Positions 36,024-45,035 are shown, counted from the first letter of the stretch. The stretch: DNA of 64,000 bases from Sanyastnella coralliicola (GCF_030845195.1 NZ_CP132543.1:1257501-1321500), one strand, 5' to 3'. Notes: generated by a model not told the origin, from the sequence alone. Numbers and translations: made by a program.

Positions 36024-36796
36024 GAGTTAACAACTTGGTCACGAGTGAAAACGAGTTCGTTTCCGCTTGAAAGCCTTGGATTAAAAGTATATCCCATCCC
36101 GTCGAAGGCTTTCAACTCTTCAGGATCGGTCAAATGGTTGCGCACGATAAAACGAGTCATCGCTCCACGTGCGTGTTTTGCATAAGTCATGAGTGATTTG
36201 TATTCACTTCCTTTCAAATCGCGGAAATGGCATGTTATCACTTCACGGTTCAATTTCTTTTGGTCTACTGCCTTGAAGTATTCATTGCTCGCAAGATTGA
36301 TCAACGGACCTTGATCTTCGTGATTGTTGAGCCATTCTGTGACTGTATCACTCCAGTAAGCGTAGAGGTTCTTGATCTTCGCAGAAATCTCCCAACGTGT
36401 TCCCATTTCAAGGCGGTAAGGTTGGATGAGGTCTAGTGGACGAAGGATCCCATACAATCCGCTCAGTATGCACATGTGCTGTTGTGCAAATTCGAATTCC
36501 GTTTCGGTCATGGTTTGCGCATTCAAACCACGATAAACTTCTCCTGTAAAGGCAAGCATTGCCTGACGAGAATTTCCAGCGTGGAAGGGGAGACTCCATT
36601 CCTGGAAGCGGGCCTTATTCAAGGCTGTGATTTCTGAATTGGCGTTGTACATGGTCTGTAAACGCTTCGCTGAAATGCGTTTCAGCTTATTAACTAGGAA
36701 TGCTGACTCGTCCTGAAAGAGCGGTTGACTTGCGCTCATGGTAGGCAGGTCAGATTCAAAATCTAGTGTCTTTGCTGGGGAAAGAATAACAAGCAT
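36020..36796 (-). CDS. yaaA: Peroxide stress protein YaaA
   Basis: 258 residues. MLVILSPAKTLDFES start, then FTGEVYRGLNAQT near 81, ILSGLYGILRPLDLIQPYRLEMGT near 111 and NLASNEYFKAV near 165. YaaA proteins bind DNA and limit free iron during oxidative stress; the fold is a helix-hairpin-helix relative. First gene of the yaaA-FKBP-mtfA operon. No clear TAnnTTTG box was seen upstream. Confidence 0.93.
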   Translation of the reverse strand: MLVILSPAKTLDFESDLPTMSASQPLFQDESAFLVNKLKRISAKRLQTMYNANSEITALNKARFQEWSLPFHAGNSRQAMLAFTGEVYRGLNAQTMTETEFEFAQQHMCILSGLYGILRPLDLIQPYRLEMGTRWEISAKIKNLYAYWSDTVTEWLNNHEDQGPLINLASNEYFKAVDQKKLNREVITCHFRDLKGSEYKSLMTYAKHARGAMTRFIVRNHLTDPEELKAFDGMGYTFNPRLSSGNELVFTRDQVVNS

Positions 36797-36836
36797 GTCA
36801 GTATCTGATTTTTTGGCTGAGGATAAAATTACGAAC

Positions 36837-37670
36837 TCACTTCGCTCGATTCAATTTGATTCCCCTTGGAGTGATGGTGATCTTCTCTTCTTTATACAAT
36901 TTCCCAACGGCTTGCTTGAAAGTTGTCTTGCTCATACGAAGACGAAGGTTGATTTCCTCCGCCGGAGTGTTGTCCGTAAGTCTGATATAGCCTCTGTGTA
37001 CTTCGAGCATGTCCATAATCTTCTTGGCAGCTTCTTCAACTTTCTCTCTTCCACTACCATACATGGTAATGCGGAAGTTTCGGCCTTCGTTTTCACGGAT
37101 GTACCCTACATAGGTGTCTCCACGTCGACATCCAGGGAGCATGTCACTGTCATGAAGAAAGGCAATGTACTTCTGGTCAATCATGACTTTTCGTCCATTG
37201 TCTACTTTCTCAATGATGAAGAACTTTACTTTTTCACCCTGCTCATATGGTGGATCATCTTGAGCTAATCGGTAGATCTTACTGCTTCCGAGAAGGCGTT
37301 CTTCCATCTCATCATAGATCATGGTCAGGTAGTAGCGATTTCCTGAACGCATCGGTTCAAGTTGCTGGTCTTCGAAGATTGGGAGATCGTCTTCCAATCC
37401 GACGTTAGCGAAACCAATTCCATTGGCCACTTCTCCCACGCGTAGGAAGGCGATATCACCCACTTTCACAGCAGGCATTTCTCGCGTGCATTTCCATTCA
37501 CGTTGACGGTCGGTGTAGATGAATACTTCGACGATATCTCCAGGCTTTTCGCCAGCGTTGATTTCGCGAAGCGGAAGCTCAATCGCACGGCCGAAAGCAT
37601 CCACATAGGCCATGTTACGCTCGATACGAGCGATTGGCAGATTGTATACTGATCCAGGGGTAACAAACAT
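36837..37670 (-). CDS. CvfB/YitL-like S1 RNA-binding protein
   Basis: 277 residues. N-terminal S1-like beta-barrels (ELPLREINAGEKPGDIVEVFIYTD near 31; VGDIAFLRVGEVANGIGFANVGL near 70), a third barrel near 145-215, and a C-terminal winged helix (LRLRMSKTTFKQAVGKLYKE near 245). In Firmicutes CvfB affects virulence gene expression through RNA; the role in Bacteroidota is not known. A TACCTTTG box seven bases before the ATG predicts a very short mRNA leader. Confidence 0.88.
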   Translation of the reverse strand: MFVTPGSVYNLPIARIERNMAYVDAFGRAIELPLREINAGEKPGDIVEVFIYTDRQREWKCTREMPAVKVGDIAFLRVGEVANGIGFANVGLEDDLPIFEDQQLEPMRSGNRYYLTMIYDEMEERLLGSSKIYRLAQDDPPYEQGEKVKFFIIEKVDNGRKVMIDQKYIAFLHDSDMLPGCRRGDTYVGYIRENEGRNFRITMYGSGREKVEEAAKKIMDMLEVHRGYIRLTDNTPAEEINLRLRMSKTTFKQAVGKLYKEEKITITPRGIKLNRAK

Positions 37671-37677
37671 AAGTGCG

Positions 37678-37685
37678 CAAAGGTA
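37678..37685 (-). promoter_or_regulatory. -7 promoter box of the CvfB-like gene
   Basis: TACCTTTG, exact TAnnTTTG, seven bases upstream of the ATG. Confidence 0.5.
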
Positions 37686-37730
37686 CCGAATTCCAATGTG
37701 CGCTTAACAACTGAAATCACTGTATATTCT

Positions 37731-37738
37731 TATATTTG
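37731..37738 (+). promoter_or_regulatory. -7 promoter box of the T9SS protein gene
   Basis: TATATTTG, exact TAnnTTTG, 24 bases upstream of the ATG at 37763; diverges from the CvfB-like promoter 46 bases away. Confidence 0.5.
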
Positions 37739-37762
37739 AGAAACCTGTAACCAAAACCAACA

Positions 37763-39634
37763 ATGAGAGCTATCCTTTCCGCTGGATTATTCGTCCTTTT
37801 CGCAGTTTTATCCATTCAAAACGTATCTGCCCAATGTGAAGAGGGCGAAGTAGAAATCTCCATGAACATCTACACAGATGCTTGGGGATACGAGATCTAT
37901 TGGGAAGTATACCCAGAAGGAAGTACCTGCGGTGAAGGAACAGTCATCTCAGGAGGTAATTTAGATCAAGTGGGTTGTACTGGAAGCGGAGAACAAGATG
38001 CTACAGGTGGCAACGGTTACCCGAACAATTCTGTCATTGAAGTAGAGGGCTTTTGTGTACCGATTGGTGAACCACTCACACTCCAATTCATCGATGATTG
38101 GGGAGACGGAGGGGCGACCTTCGAATTGTTCTACGACGGCCAGTTGGTAGGTTTCTACGTGGGTCAAGGAGGAGCAACTTCTTGGACCTTCAATCCAGGG
38201 GTAACCAATATTCCATTGTACGATGAACCATGCAACGCAGAAGAGGTAACCGTTGACGGAGCTGTTGTTGTTATGGATAACACGGATGCCATTGCTTCAC
38301 TGAATGAGGTAACACCTGGAGGAGGTAACTGTGCACTCCAAGGAATTTGGTGTGAAGGTGGAGTTTCCAACTCAGTTTGGGCAAGCTTCGTTGCTCCAGA
38401 ATCAGGTTCTGTATACGTCTCGACTTGTACTGAAGAAACCTTGTTTGATACTCAGATTGCGCTGTGGTCAGGTGATGACTGCGGTGATCAAACCACTTTT
38501 GAACTGATTTCAGCCAACGATGATATTCTCGGCGGTTGTGGTCCAGGTGCATTCTTTGCAAGCGGCATGTTCGCTGGATGTTTGAATCCGGGAGAGACTT
38601 ACTATATCCAAGTAGATGGATGGAATGGGGCAGTAGGCCAAGTGGGGGTTGAAGTCACTTCTTCAGATGCAGAAGTCGAACTCTTGGCTTTCGTCAATGA
38701 TAACCCTTGTCCTGTGGACAAAGGTGAAGATGGAAGTGGGAGTATTCTCCCATACTTCGTTGGATATGGTTCCAATTATGACGCGCTATGGAGTGGGCCA
38801 GGAAACTTTACGTCTTCTGAGCCTTTTGTTACAGGACTAGATGCAGGAGAATACACAGTAACGATCATCACAGAGTGTGGTGATATCTTCGAAGAGTCGT
38901 GGACAATTTCCAATCCAGATCCGCTTTCGATTGCGCTGTCTATTGACGCACCAGATTGTCCGCTCTCTTTCAACGGAACCGCTCTTCCTACAGTGAACGG
39001 TGGAACAGGTGGATATACTTACGAGTGGTTCGGGCCAGACGATTATACTTTTGAAGGAGCGGAACCTACGGATCTTGGAGAAGGCGAGTATGAGCTCGTG
39101 GTTACCGACGGTAACGGATGTACGATTACTCAAACGATCAACCTTGAAAGTACCAACGAGATTGACCTGGATCTTGGTCCAGATTTGACCATCTGTTTAG
39201 AAGAAACAGAGGTTGTTTTCGGACCGGTTGGTTATGATTATCTGTGGCAAGACGGAAGCAATAACCAATTCTTTGAAATCAATGGTGAAGAGTTGGGTGA
39301 AGGAACTTTCTCGTTCATCCTCAACGTTTCTAATGAAGAAGGATGTGACGCCACTGATGCCGTTCAAGTGACGGTTGAGAATTGCAGCTCGGTAGGAGAG
39401 AACGCCTTTAATGATCTTTCGGTATTTCCAATCCCTGCTCAAGATGTTTTGAATATCGCTAACGCGGAATCGGACATGACTTTTGAGCTCCTAGATACTG
39501 AAGGAAGGATCGTAACGCAAGGTGCGCTAAATGGTAAAGGAACAATCGACGTACAGCCGTTTAGCAGAGGGATATACGTACTTCGCTTAATGACGAATGG
39601 TCAGCTGGCTATTGTTCGAGTGCAGCTGCAATAA
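37763..39634 (+). CDS. Secreted T9SS type A sorting domain protein
   Basis: 623 residues with signal peptide (ends VSAQ near 24). The first ~110 residues carry a Trp/Gly/Asp-rich module (WGYEIYWEVYPEGSTC, FIDDWGDGGATFELFYDG) also present in the large lysyl oxidase protein at the other end of the window. Beta-sandwich modules follow (PESGSVYVSTC, YYIQVDGWNGAVG), then SprB-like repeats (VNGGTGGYTYEW). The last 75 residues are a type A sorting domain (LSVFPIPAQDVLNI, YVLRLMTNGQL). A surface protein with no enzymatic motif seen. Confidence 0.9.
   Translation: MRAILSAGLFVLFAVLSIQNVSAQCEEGEVEISMNIYTDAWGYEIYWEVYPEGSTCGEGTVISGGNLDQVGCTGSGEQDATGGNGYPNNSVIEVEGFCVPIGEPLTLQFIDDWGDGGATFELFYDGQLVGFYVGQGGATSWTFNPGVTNIPLYDEPCNAEEVTVDGAVVVMDNTDAIASLNEVTPGGGNCALQGIWCEGGVSNSVWASFVAPESGSVYVSTCTEETLFDTQIALWSGDDCGDQTTFELISANDDILGGCGPGAFFASGMFAGCLNPGETYYIQVDGWNGAVGQVGVEVTSSDAEVELLAFVNDNPCPVDKGEDGSGSILPYFVGYGSNYDALWSGPGNFTSSEPFVTGLDAGEYTVTIITECGDIFEESWTISNPDPLSIALSIDAPDCPLSFNGTALPTVNGGTGGYTYEWFGPDDYTFEGAEPTDLGEGEYELVVTDGNGCTITQTINLESTNEIDLDLGPDLTICLEETEVVFGPVGYDYLWQDGSNNQFFEINGEELGEGTFSFILNVSNEEGCDATDAVQVTVENCSSVGENAFNDLSVFPIPAQDVLNIANAESDMTFELLDTEGRIVTQGALNGKGTIDVQPFSRGIYVLRLMTNGQLAIVRVQLQ
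39457..39469 (-). repeat. Dispersed 13-mer, TTA variant
   Basis: TTCCGCGTTAGCG on the minus strand; in the sorting domain of the T9SS protein, read Ile-Ala-Asn-Ala-Glu-Ser. Confidence 0.6.
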
Positions 39635-40648
39635 TTAGCTTCTCAAGGCAGCTTCAATTCCTACCATGTCTTCTGCTGTGATATCACGGTGGTAAACGAA
39701 TCGAATCTTTGAAGGACCGAATGGCATCGAACGAATGCCTTTCTGCTCCAATAGATGACAACGTTGTTCTGCGCCCCCTTCTTCGACCAAATCGAAAATG
39801 ACGATGTTGGTGTGTACAGGCATTACTGACTTTACCCAGGATTGTTCTTCAAGGATTGAAGCCGTTTTGCGTGCTTTGTCGTGGTCTTCTCTTAAGAGCG
39901 GTACATGATACTCTAAAGCATGCAATCCTGCCGCTGCCAAGATGCCGACTTGTCTCATTCCACCACCAAGTGCTTTACGAGTGCGGTGCGCTTCTTGAAT
40001 GAAAGATTTGCTTCCTAATAGAACTGATCCTCCAGGAGTACCTAGTCCTTTCGAAAGACACACGCTTATACTGTCGAAGTGTTTGCCGTATGAAGAAACA
40101 AGCGTGTTGTTTTCTGCGAGCGCGTTGAACACTCGCGCACCGTCTAGGTGAAATGCGAGTCCTTGCATTTTCGCAAAAGTCGATAGCTTCTTGATCTCGT
40201 CCACATCATAGATAGCACCACCACCTTTATTGCAGGTGTCTTCGATTGAGATCAAGCTAGTACGAGCGTAGTGACTATCAGTAGGGTTCACTTCTCCTTT
40301 GACCTGATCCACCGTAAAGCGACCTCGATCGCCGTTTACGAGTCTTACACTCGCTCCAGAGTTTCGGGCGATGCCTCCGCCTTCGTAATTATAGATATGT
40401 GAAAGACGATCACAAATAACTTCATCACCCGGACGTGTATGCACGTTGATGGCGATTTGGTTGGTCATGGTTCCACTTGGACAAAACAATCCGGCTTCTT
40501 GGCTGAACATATCCGCAAGTCGCTCTTGCAATTCATTTACCGTAGGGTCCTCCGCAAATACATCATCACCAACTTCGGCGCTAGCCATGGCATTGATCAT
40601 TGCTTTATCAGGCTTAGTTACCGTATCACTCCGTAGATCGAACATCAT
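39635..40648 (-). CDS. Threonine aldolase (low-specificity, PLP)
   Basis: 337 residues from ATG 40648 (the next codon is also ATG); the frame is open upstream but MFDLRSDTVTKP is the family N-terminus. A PLP lysine in VCLSKGLGTPGGSVLLGS near 200 and DDVFAEDPTVNELQ near 27 identify the L-threonine/L-allo-threonine aldolase family, which splits threonine to glycine and acetaldehyde. A TACTTTTG box lies 21 bases upstream. Divergent from the J-domain gene. Confidence 0.92.
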   Translation of the reverse strand: MMFDLRSDTVTKPDKAMINAMASAEVGDDVFAEDPTVNELQERLADMFSQEAGLFCPSGTMTNQIAINVHTRPGDEVICDRLSHIYNYEGGGIARNSGASVRLVNGDRGRFTVDQVKGEVNPTDSHYARTSLISIEDTCNKGGGAIYDVDEIKKLSTFAKMQGLAFHLDGARVFNALAENNTLVSSYGKHFDSISVCLSKGLGTPGGSVLLGSKSFIQEAHRTRKALGGGMRQVGILAAAGLHALEYHVPLLREDHDKARKTASILEEQSWVKSVMPVHTNIVIFDLVEEGGAEQRCHLLEQKGIRSMPFGPSKIRFVYHRDITAEDMVGIEAALRS

Positions 40649-40669
40649 TTCAATATCTTTAGCGAGCGA

Positions 40670-40677
40670 CAAAAGTA
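40670..40677 (-). promoter_or_regulatory. -7 promoter box of the threonine aldolase gene
   Basis: TACTTTTG on the minus strand, exact TAnnTTTG, 21 bases before the chosen ATG; supports that start. Confidence 0.5.
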
Positions 40678-40711
40678 AGGCATTCACAGCCTCTTTGTCT
40701 GAACTGCAAGG

Positions 40712-41275
40712 ATGATGACCGATTATTACCAAATTCTGGAGCTAAAGCCGGGGGCCTCTACTGATGAGATCAAGAAGGCTTATCGACGTTTGGCAAAGAT
40801 TCACCATCCTGATCGAGCTGGTGGAAATGCAGATCCAAAGGCATTCATTGCGATTAATGAAGCCTATGAGTTCTTGGTAGATGAAAAGAGAAGAGCATTC
40901 TACGAAGCAAGAAAGGCCAAGACCATATCACCTGAAGAACAACGACGTAGGGAAGAGGCATACCGTGTGTGGGTAGAAAGGCAGCAGCGAATGGCCCGAG
41001 AGCGAGCTGAAGCTAATGCATCTACCAGTTTTGATGACTTCATGGAATCACCAATCTATCGCGCAGCGATGGTCATTAACCGGTTCTATAATTATGTCTT
41101 CTTGATTCTGGGTGTTTTTATGGTCATTACTCCAGTGTTCATTGTCTTAAGGGATGAAGAGCGACTCATAGAAGATGAAATCAGTTTGGGAACCATTCTT
41201 TTGCCAGGTGTCATTGGAGCGCTCTTCACGTACGGAGTATGGTTCTTTCTCTTCAAGAATAAAGTGGAAGGTTGA
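40712..41275 (+). CDS. J-domain protein with C-terminal membrane segments
   Basis: 187 residues. J domain at 2-70 (YYQILELKPGASTDEIKKAYR, HHPDRAGG with the HPD motif), a basic helical linker, then two hydrophobic segments (YVFLILGVFMVITPVFIVL; LGTILLPGVIGALFTYGVWFFLF). It should recruit DnaK to the inner membrane; no Gly/Phe or zinc region, so not a full DnaJ. Its stop codon lies within the operator-like palindrome of the next gene. Confidence 0.87.
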   Translation: MMTDYYQILELKPGASTDEIKKAYRRLAKIHHPDRAGGNADPKAFIAINEAYEFLVDEKRRAFYEARKAKTISPEEQRRREEAYRVWVERQQRMARERAEANASTSFDDFMESPIYRAAMVINRFYNYVFLILGVFMVITPVFIVLRDEERLIEDEISLGTILLPGVIGALFTYGVWFFLFKNKVEG

Positions 41276-41301
41276 TGTATCAACTATAATTCCTATCTTT
41301 G
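41272..41301 (+). promoter_or_regulatory. Promoter with overlapping palindrome, marR-type gene
   Basis: TTG (41272-41274), 19 bases, TATCTTTG (41294-41301), a full -33/-7 match ending four bases before the ATG. The -33 element is part of TTGAT-GT-ATCAA (41272-41283), a palindrome with five-base arms, a likely autorepression site. Confidence 0.6.
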
Positions 41302-41305
41302 CATT

Positions 41306-41734
41306 ATGGATGATATTCGACAGGTCCTTTTATTTCAAATTGAACGTACAACTAAGTTGTCGAAAGTGTACTCTCAGCGCATATTTGATCAAGAAGGGGT
41401 TGACATTACTATTGAACAGTGGATTCTGTTAAAGATCATTCACGAGAACCAACCGTTGTCACAAAAGCAGATTGCTGAAAAGAGCTTGAGAGACCCTGCT
41501 GCAATTACGAGAACGGTTGATATTCTTGAGAAGAAGGGCTTAGTGACACGACAAAGAAGTACAGTGGATCGACGTCAACATGACATGTACTTAACGCAAA
41601 ACGGAAAGCAGTTTATTACTGACCATTTTCCTTTGGTTCAAGGTATGAGAGATCAGAGTATGAAAGGCTTGTCCAATGAAGAGTTGAAGACCCTTCAGGA
41701 ACTGCTGCGTAAAGTGCAGTCCAACTTCGAGTAG
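41306..41734 (+). CDS. MarR family transcriptional regulator
   Basis: 142 residues, a winged helix-turn-helix repressor: QWILLKIIHENQPLSQKQIAEKS (recognition region about 40-60), then the wing VTRQRSTVDRRQHDMYLTQNG near 85-105. Such dimers bind TTG(n)CAA palindromes and release on ligand or oxidation. It is predicted to bind TGATGTATCA upstream of itself and upstream of the next gene. The promoter position suggests a leaderless mRNA. Confidence 0.9.
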   Translation: MDDIRQVLLFQIERTTKLSKVYSQRIFDQEGVDITIEQWILLKIIHENQPLSQKQIAEKSLRDPAAITRTVDILEKKGLVTRQRSTVDRRQHDMYLTQNGKQFITDHFPLVQGMRDQSMKGLSNEELKTLQELLRKVQSNFE

Positions 41735-41752
41735 ACTATTTTTTTGCTTATA

Positions 41753-41768
41753 TACATGATGTATCAAT
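41753..41768. promoter_or_regulatory. Second MarR operator candidate
   Basis: TGATGTATCAA at 41758-41768 repeats the core of the site before the MarR gene. It also overlaps a perfect palindrome ATACAT-G-ATGTAT (41753-41765). Lies 19 bases before the ATG of the NTF2-like gene. Confidence 0.5.
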
Positions 41769-41787
41769 AATAAATAAATCAACTAAT

Positions 41788-42207
41788 ATGAAAAGTGTAA
41801 TGATGCTTCTGATGTTCGCTTTTGCCGCGTCATCAACAATCGCTCAGAATGATGAAAAGGACATTAAGCAGACGATTCAACAATTCGCCAAGGCCGGAGA
41901 CGCTAATGATGCGGCTGTGTTGGATGAAGTCTTGGATGCGAATTATCGGGTAGTAATGAATCAGCTGTTCGGCAGCGATGGAGTGAGTGTGGTTCCTCGC
42001 GAGGTGTATATGAAGAAGATTGAATCAAAAGAGTGGGGAGGAGACGACCGTAAAGTGACCATTCACAGCGTACATATTAACGGTAAAAGCGCAGTAGCAA
42101 AAGTGACAATGGAAGGGAAGAAGATGACCTTCGTGAGCGTGCTATCCCTCGTGCAAAACAAAGACGGGGAATGGAAACTCATCAGCGATACTCCTACTAT
42201 AATGTAG
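41788..42207 (+). CDS. Secreted NTF2-like (SnoaL/lumazine-binding type) protein
   Basis: 139 residues with signal peptide (ends STIAQ near 20). The mature part has the cone-shaped NTF2-like pattern: IKQTIQQFAKAGDANDAAVLDEVLDANYRVV then REVYMKKIES and a final sheet with KDGEWKLISDTP. Members bind small molecules or act as simple enzymes; the ligand is unknown. Follows the MarR gene by 53 bases with a matching operator candidate, so it is probably the regulator's target. A terminator closes the unit. Confidence 0.8.
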   Translation: MKSVMMLLMFAFAASSTIAQNDEKDIKQTIQQFAKAGDANDAAVLDEVLDANYRVVMNQLFGSDGVSVVPREVYMKKIESKEWGGDDRKVTIHSVHINGKSAVAKVTMEGKKMTFVSVLSLVQNKDGEWKLISDTPTIM

Positions 42208-42230
42208 AACATGAAACGCTCGTGGATATC

Positions 42231-42263
42231 AAAGGGGTTGTCACGTTTGACAACCCCTTTTTT
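42231..42263 (+). terminator. Terminator of the MarR unit
   Basis: AAAGGGGTTGTCA/TGACAACCCCTTT stem with CGTT loop, then T run; 24 bases after the NTF2-like stop. Confidence 0.88.
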
Positions 42264-42440
42264 CGGACTACTCGATGAGTAACTCATGATAACGACAATC
42301 AGCATGAGATTTTAGCTATGTGTGTAGACTTGCCTTTCTACACATTCAATATGCTCTGATTTTTCAGGATTCTTCTTGACTCCGCTCATCGCGGGATTTG
42401 AGATGTATCAGGAATTGAAGGAAGCATATAGGATGAGCGG

Positions 42441-42472
42441 TTGAAGCTGAAGAGTCCAATGACTTATATTCG
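42441..42472 (+). promoter_or_regulatory. Promoter of the S46 peptidase gene
   Basis: TTG (42441-42443), 21 bases, TATATTCG (42465-42472, one mismatch); the ATG is 30 bases further. Confidence 0.5.
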
Positions 42473-42502
42473 CATTCCTTGATCAATTAAACATCAGATA
42501 CA

Positions 42503-44713
42503 ATGCGAATTTTAACGTTGACCCTTGGTCTCCTCTTCGTTTCATTGAGCTCCTTCGCAACGGAAGGAATGTTCATTCCAGCTCTGCTCGAGTCGATTGA
42601 AGACGATATGCGAGCAATGGGACTTGAAATTTCTGCCGAGGATATCTATTCGGTGAATAGCTCTTCACTCAAAGATGCCATTGCGCAGTTTGGAGGAGGG
42701 TGTACTTCAGAGATCATTTCTTCTCAAGGACTGCTGTTAACCAATCACCACTGCGGTTATCGTCAAATCCAGCAGCACAGTAGCCTCGAGAACAACTACC
42801 TCAAAGACGGTTTCTGGGCTATGAGCATGTCAGAAGAGCTAACAAATCCAGGACTCACGGCCACATTCATTGTCCGTATGGATGACGTGACCGCAAAAAT
42901 GCTTCAGGGAATTACTGATGATATGTCAGCGCAAGATCGCGCGGCTAAGATGAAAGAAAACGAAGCCGCGATCATTGAAGCCATGACACGAGGAACGAAC
43001 CACGAGGCATTTGTTCGTCCCTTCAACTATGGAAACAGCTACTTCTCGATCGTAACCAAGACATACAAGGATGTTCGTTTGGTAGGAGCACCTCCTTCAG
43101 CGATTGGAAAATTCGGAGGAGACACGGATAACTGGGTATGGCCACGTCATACGGGTGATTTCTCACTCTTCCGCATCTACGCTGGCCCAGATAATGAGCC
43201 AGCTGAGTACAGCGAAGAGAACCGTCCGTACGAGCCAGCACATTACCTGCCAGTTTCAATGGATGGGGTAGAAGAAGGTGATTTCACTATGGTATATGGA
43301 TTCCCAGGACGTACGGAGCAGTACTTGACTACTGATGCCGTTGACTATGTGATCAACACAGCAAACCCAATGCGAATTCACATGCGCGAAACTAGCCTGA
43401 ATATCATTGATCAAGCGATGAGGTCATCAGAGAAGATTCAGATTCAATACGCCGCAAAGCAGTCATCGATTTCGAATGCATACAAGAAGTGGATTGGTCA
43501 GAATGGAGGGTTGATTGAGCTTGATGCCTTAGGCAAGAAGCAACGATTAGAAGACAGCTACCGTCAGTTGGCTTCGCTAAAAGGCAAGAAAGAATATGTA
43601 GATGCTATTGATCGCCTCAAAGTGCTGCATGGAGAGATTAGAGATTACCGTTTAGCACGTGATGTATTCATCGAGTACTACTTCTACGGACCAGAGATCT
43701 TGTCTTTTGCGAACTCATTCTCAGATTTGATTGAAAACTACGAGGGGCTAGAAGAAAAAGGTGAATTGAAGAAAGCGCTAGAAGGATTGAAGTCTAGTGT
43801 GAAATCTCACTTCAAAGACTACCACCAGCCTACGGATGAAGCGATCTACTTGGCACTGACTGAGCTATACTTTGACAATATGCCTGGGGAACTCATCCCT
43901 GATCAAATGCGCACCTTTAAAGAGAAGAATAAGAATAGCATCGAGCGAATGAAGATGCGTACTTATGAGCGTTCTATTTTCACAAATGAACAGGCGCTCA
44001 TGAAACTGTTGGATTCACCTTCTGCGAAAGCCTTTGCTAAGTTGATGAAGGATCCAGCATATCAGCAGGCTGCAGCGCATTACGCGGGATACTTCCAGAA
44101 GGTTCGTCCGCAATACGGGGCGAAGAACCAAGAGATCGACGCATTGATGAAAACCTACGTAGCTGGTTTGATGGAGCTTTTCCCGAACAAGACGTACTGG
44201 GCTGACGCGAACAGCACCCTGCGTTTAACTTACGGTAAAGCAGAAGGATCGGCTCCTGTAGATGGTATGGCATACAAGTTCTACACCACGGCAAACGGGA
44301 TTCTGCAGAAAAATGCAACAGGCAACCCAGATTTCGAAATGCCGGCTGATCTTATTAAAAAGCTCGAAGCCAGAAACTATGGTCCATATGCACACAAGGA
44401 TGGAGAATTGCGCATCTGTTTCACAGGAAGTAACCATACCACTGGAGGAAACTCAGGGTCACCTGCCATCAACGGTAAAGGTCAATTGGTAGGGCTCAAT
44501 TTCGACCGCTCTTGGGAAAGTACCATGAGTGATATCCTGTTTGATCCAGGCCGTTGCCGCAATATTATGGTCGACATTCGATACGTACTGTGGGTAGTTG
44601 ACGTTTATGCCGGTGCCGGTCACTTGGTTGACGAAATGACCTTAGTAAGGGGTGAAGAAAAAGCGGAAATGGAGCCTGAAATGGAAATGGAGCTTACTCC
44701 AGATACTCAATAA
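42503..44713 (+). CDS. S46 family dipeptidyl peptidase (DPP7/DPP11 type)
   Basis: 736 residues with signal peptide (ends SSFA). Chymotrypsin-like catalytic residues: His in SQGLLLTNHHCGY near 80, Asp in FGGDTDNWVWPRHTGDF near 212-222 and Ser in TGGNSGSPAINGKG near 653; the helical domain lies between. S46 enzymes remove dipeptides from peptide N-termini in the periplasm. DPP7 (broad) and DPP11 (Asp/Glu) differ at a residue I cannot place safely, so specificity is open. The last ~15 residues are Glu/Met rich. A terminator-like hairpin lies at 44824-44850. Confidence 0.93.
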   Translation: MRILTLTLGLLFVSLSSFATEGMFIPALLESIEDDMRAMGLEISAEDIYSVNSSSLKDAIAQFGGGCTSEIISSQGLLLTNHHCGYRQIQQHSSLENNYLKDGFWAMSMSEELTNPGLTATFIVRMDDVTAKMLQGITDDMSAQDRAAKMKENEAAIIEAMTRGTNHEAFVRPFNYGNSYFSIVTKTYKDVRLVGAPPSAIGKFGGDTDNWVWPRHTGDFSLFRIYAGPDNEPAEYSEENRPYEPAHYLPVSMDGVEEGDFTMVYGFPGRTEQYLTTDAVDYVINTANPMRIHMRETSLNIIDQAMRSSEKIQIQYAAKQSSISNAYKKWIGQNGGLIELDALGKKQRLEDSYRQLASLKGKKEYVDAIDRLKVLHGEIRDYRLARDVFIEYYFYGPEILSFANSFSDLIENYEGLEEKGELKKALEGLKSSVKSHFKDYHQPTDEAIYLALTELYFDNMPGELIPDQMRTFKEKNKNSIERMKMRTYERSIFTNEQALMKLLDSPSAKAFAKLMKDPAYQQAAAHYAGYFQKVRPQYGAKNQEIDALMKTYVAGLMELFPNKTYWADANSTLRLTYGKAEGSAPVDGMAYKFYTTANGILQKNATGNPDFEMPADLIKKLEARNYGPYAHKDGELRICFTGSNHTTGGNSGSPAINGKGQLVGLNFDRSWESTMSDILFDPGRCRNIMVDIRYVLWVVDVYAGAGHLVDEMTLVRGEEKAEMEPEMEMELTPDTQ

Positions 44714-45035
44714 TAGCCAAGAGCTCTTGTGAGTCGTTAAAAGCTTTGATCAGCGGAAGCCCAGAGCTTTCCTGCAAGAAGAATGAAAGATTTTCGCCCA
44801 CTGATGGGCGTTGGAATATACTTAAGCGAGTCCCCTTGGACTCGCTTTTTACATCCAGAATTTCTAATGTTTCGTCAGCAAAGACCAAGAACATGCCTTC
44901 TTGAAGTTTGCCGTCGTTACGTGTCATCTCGCGACGCACAGTAAACCCTACTTTGGCACCGCCAAAGAGGTTGTCTTTTTTGTTCCCCGAAAGCCAAATC
45001 CCAATCGGATCCTTTCGATTATCTCTCTCCACCAT
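44694..45035 (-). CDS. Hypothetical protein overlapping the S46 gene end
   Basis: 113 residues; no signal or membrane segment and no recognised domain. The composition and alternation of charged and hydrophobic residues look like a small globular protein (VGFTVRREMTRND, GMFLVFADETLEILDV, FFLQESSGLPLIKAF). Its 3' end overlaps the convergent S46 gene by 20 bases. Oddly, a perfect plus-strand intrinsic terminator lies inside it, so it may be an ORF over the S46 terminator or a genuine gene that shares it. Confidence 0.5.
   Translation of the reverse strand: MVERDNRKDPIGIWLSGNKKDNLFGGAKVGFTVRREMTRNDGKLQEGMFLVFADETLEILDVKSESKGTRLSIFQRPSVGENLSFFLQESSGLPLIKAFNDSQELLAIIEYLE
44824..44850 (+). terminator. 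Terminator of the S46 gene, inside an antisense ORF
   Basis: AAGCGAGTCC/GGACTCGCTT, ten pairs with CCTT loop and five T, 111 bases past the S46 stop. Confidence 0.75.
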
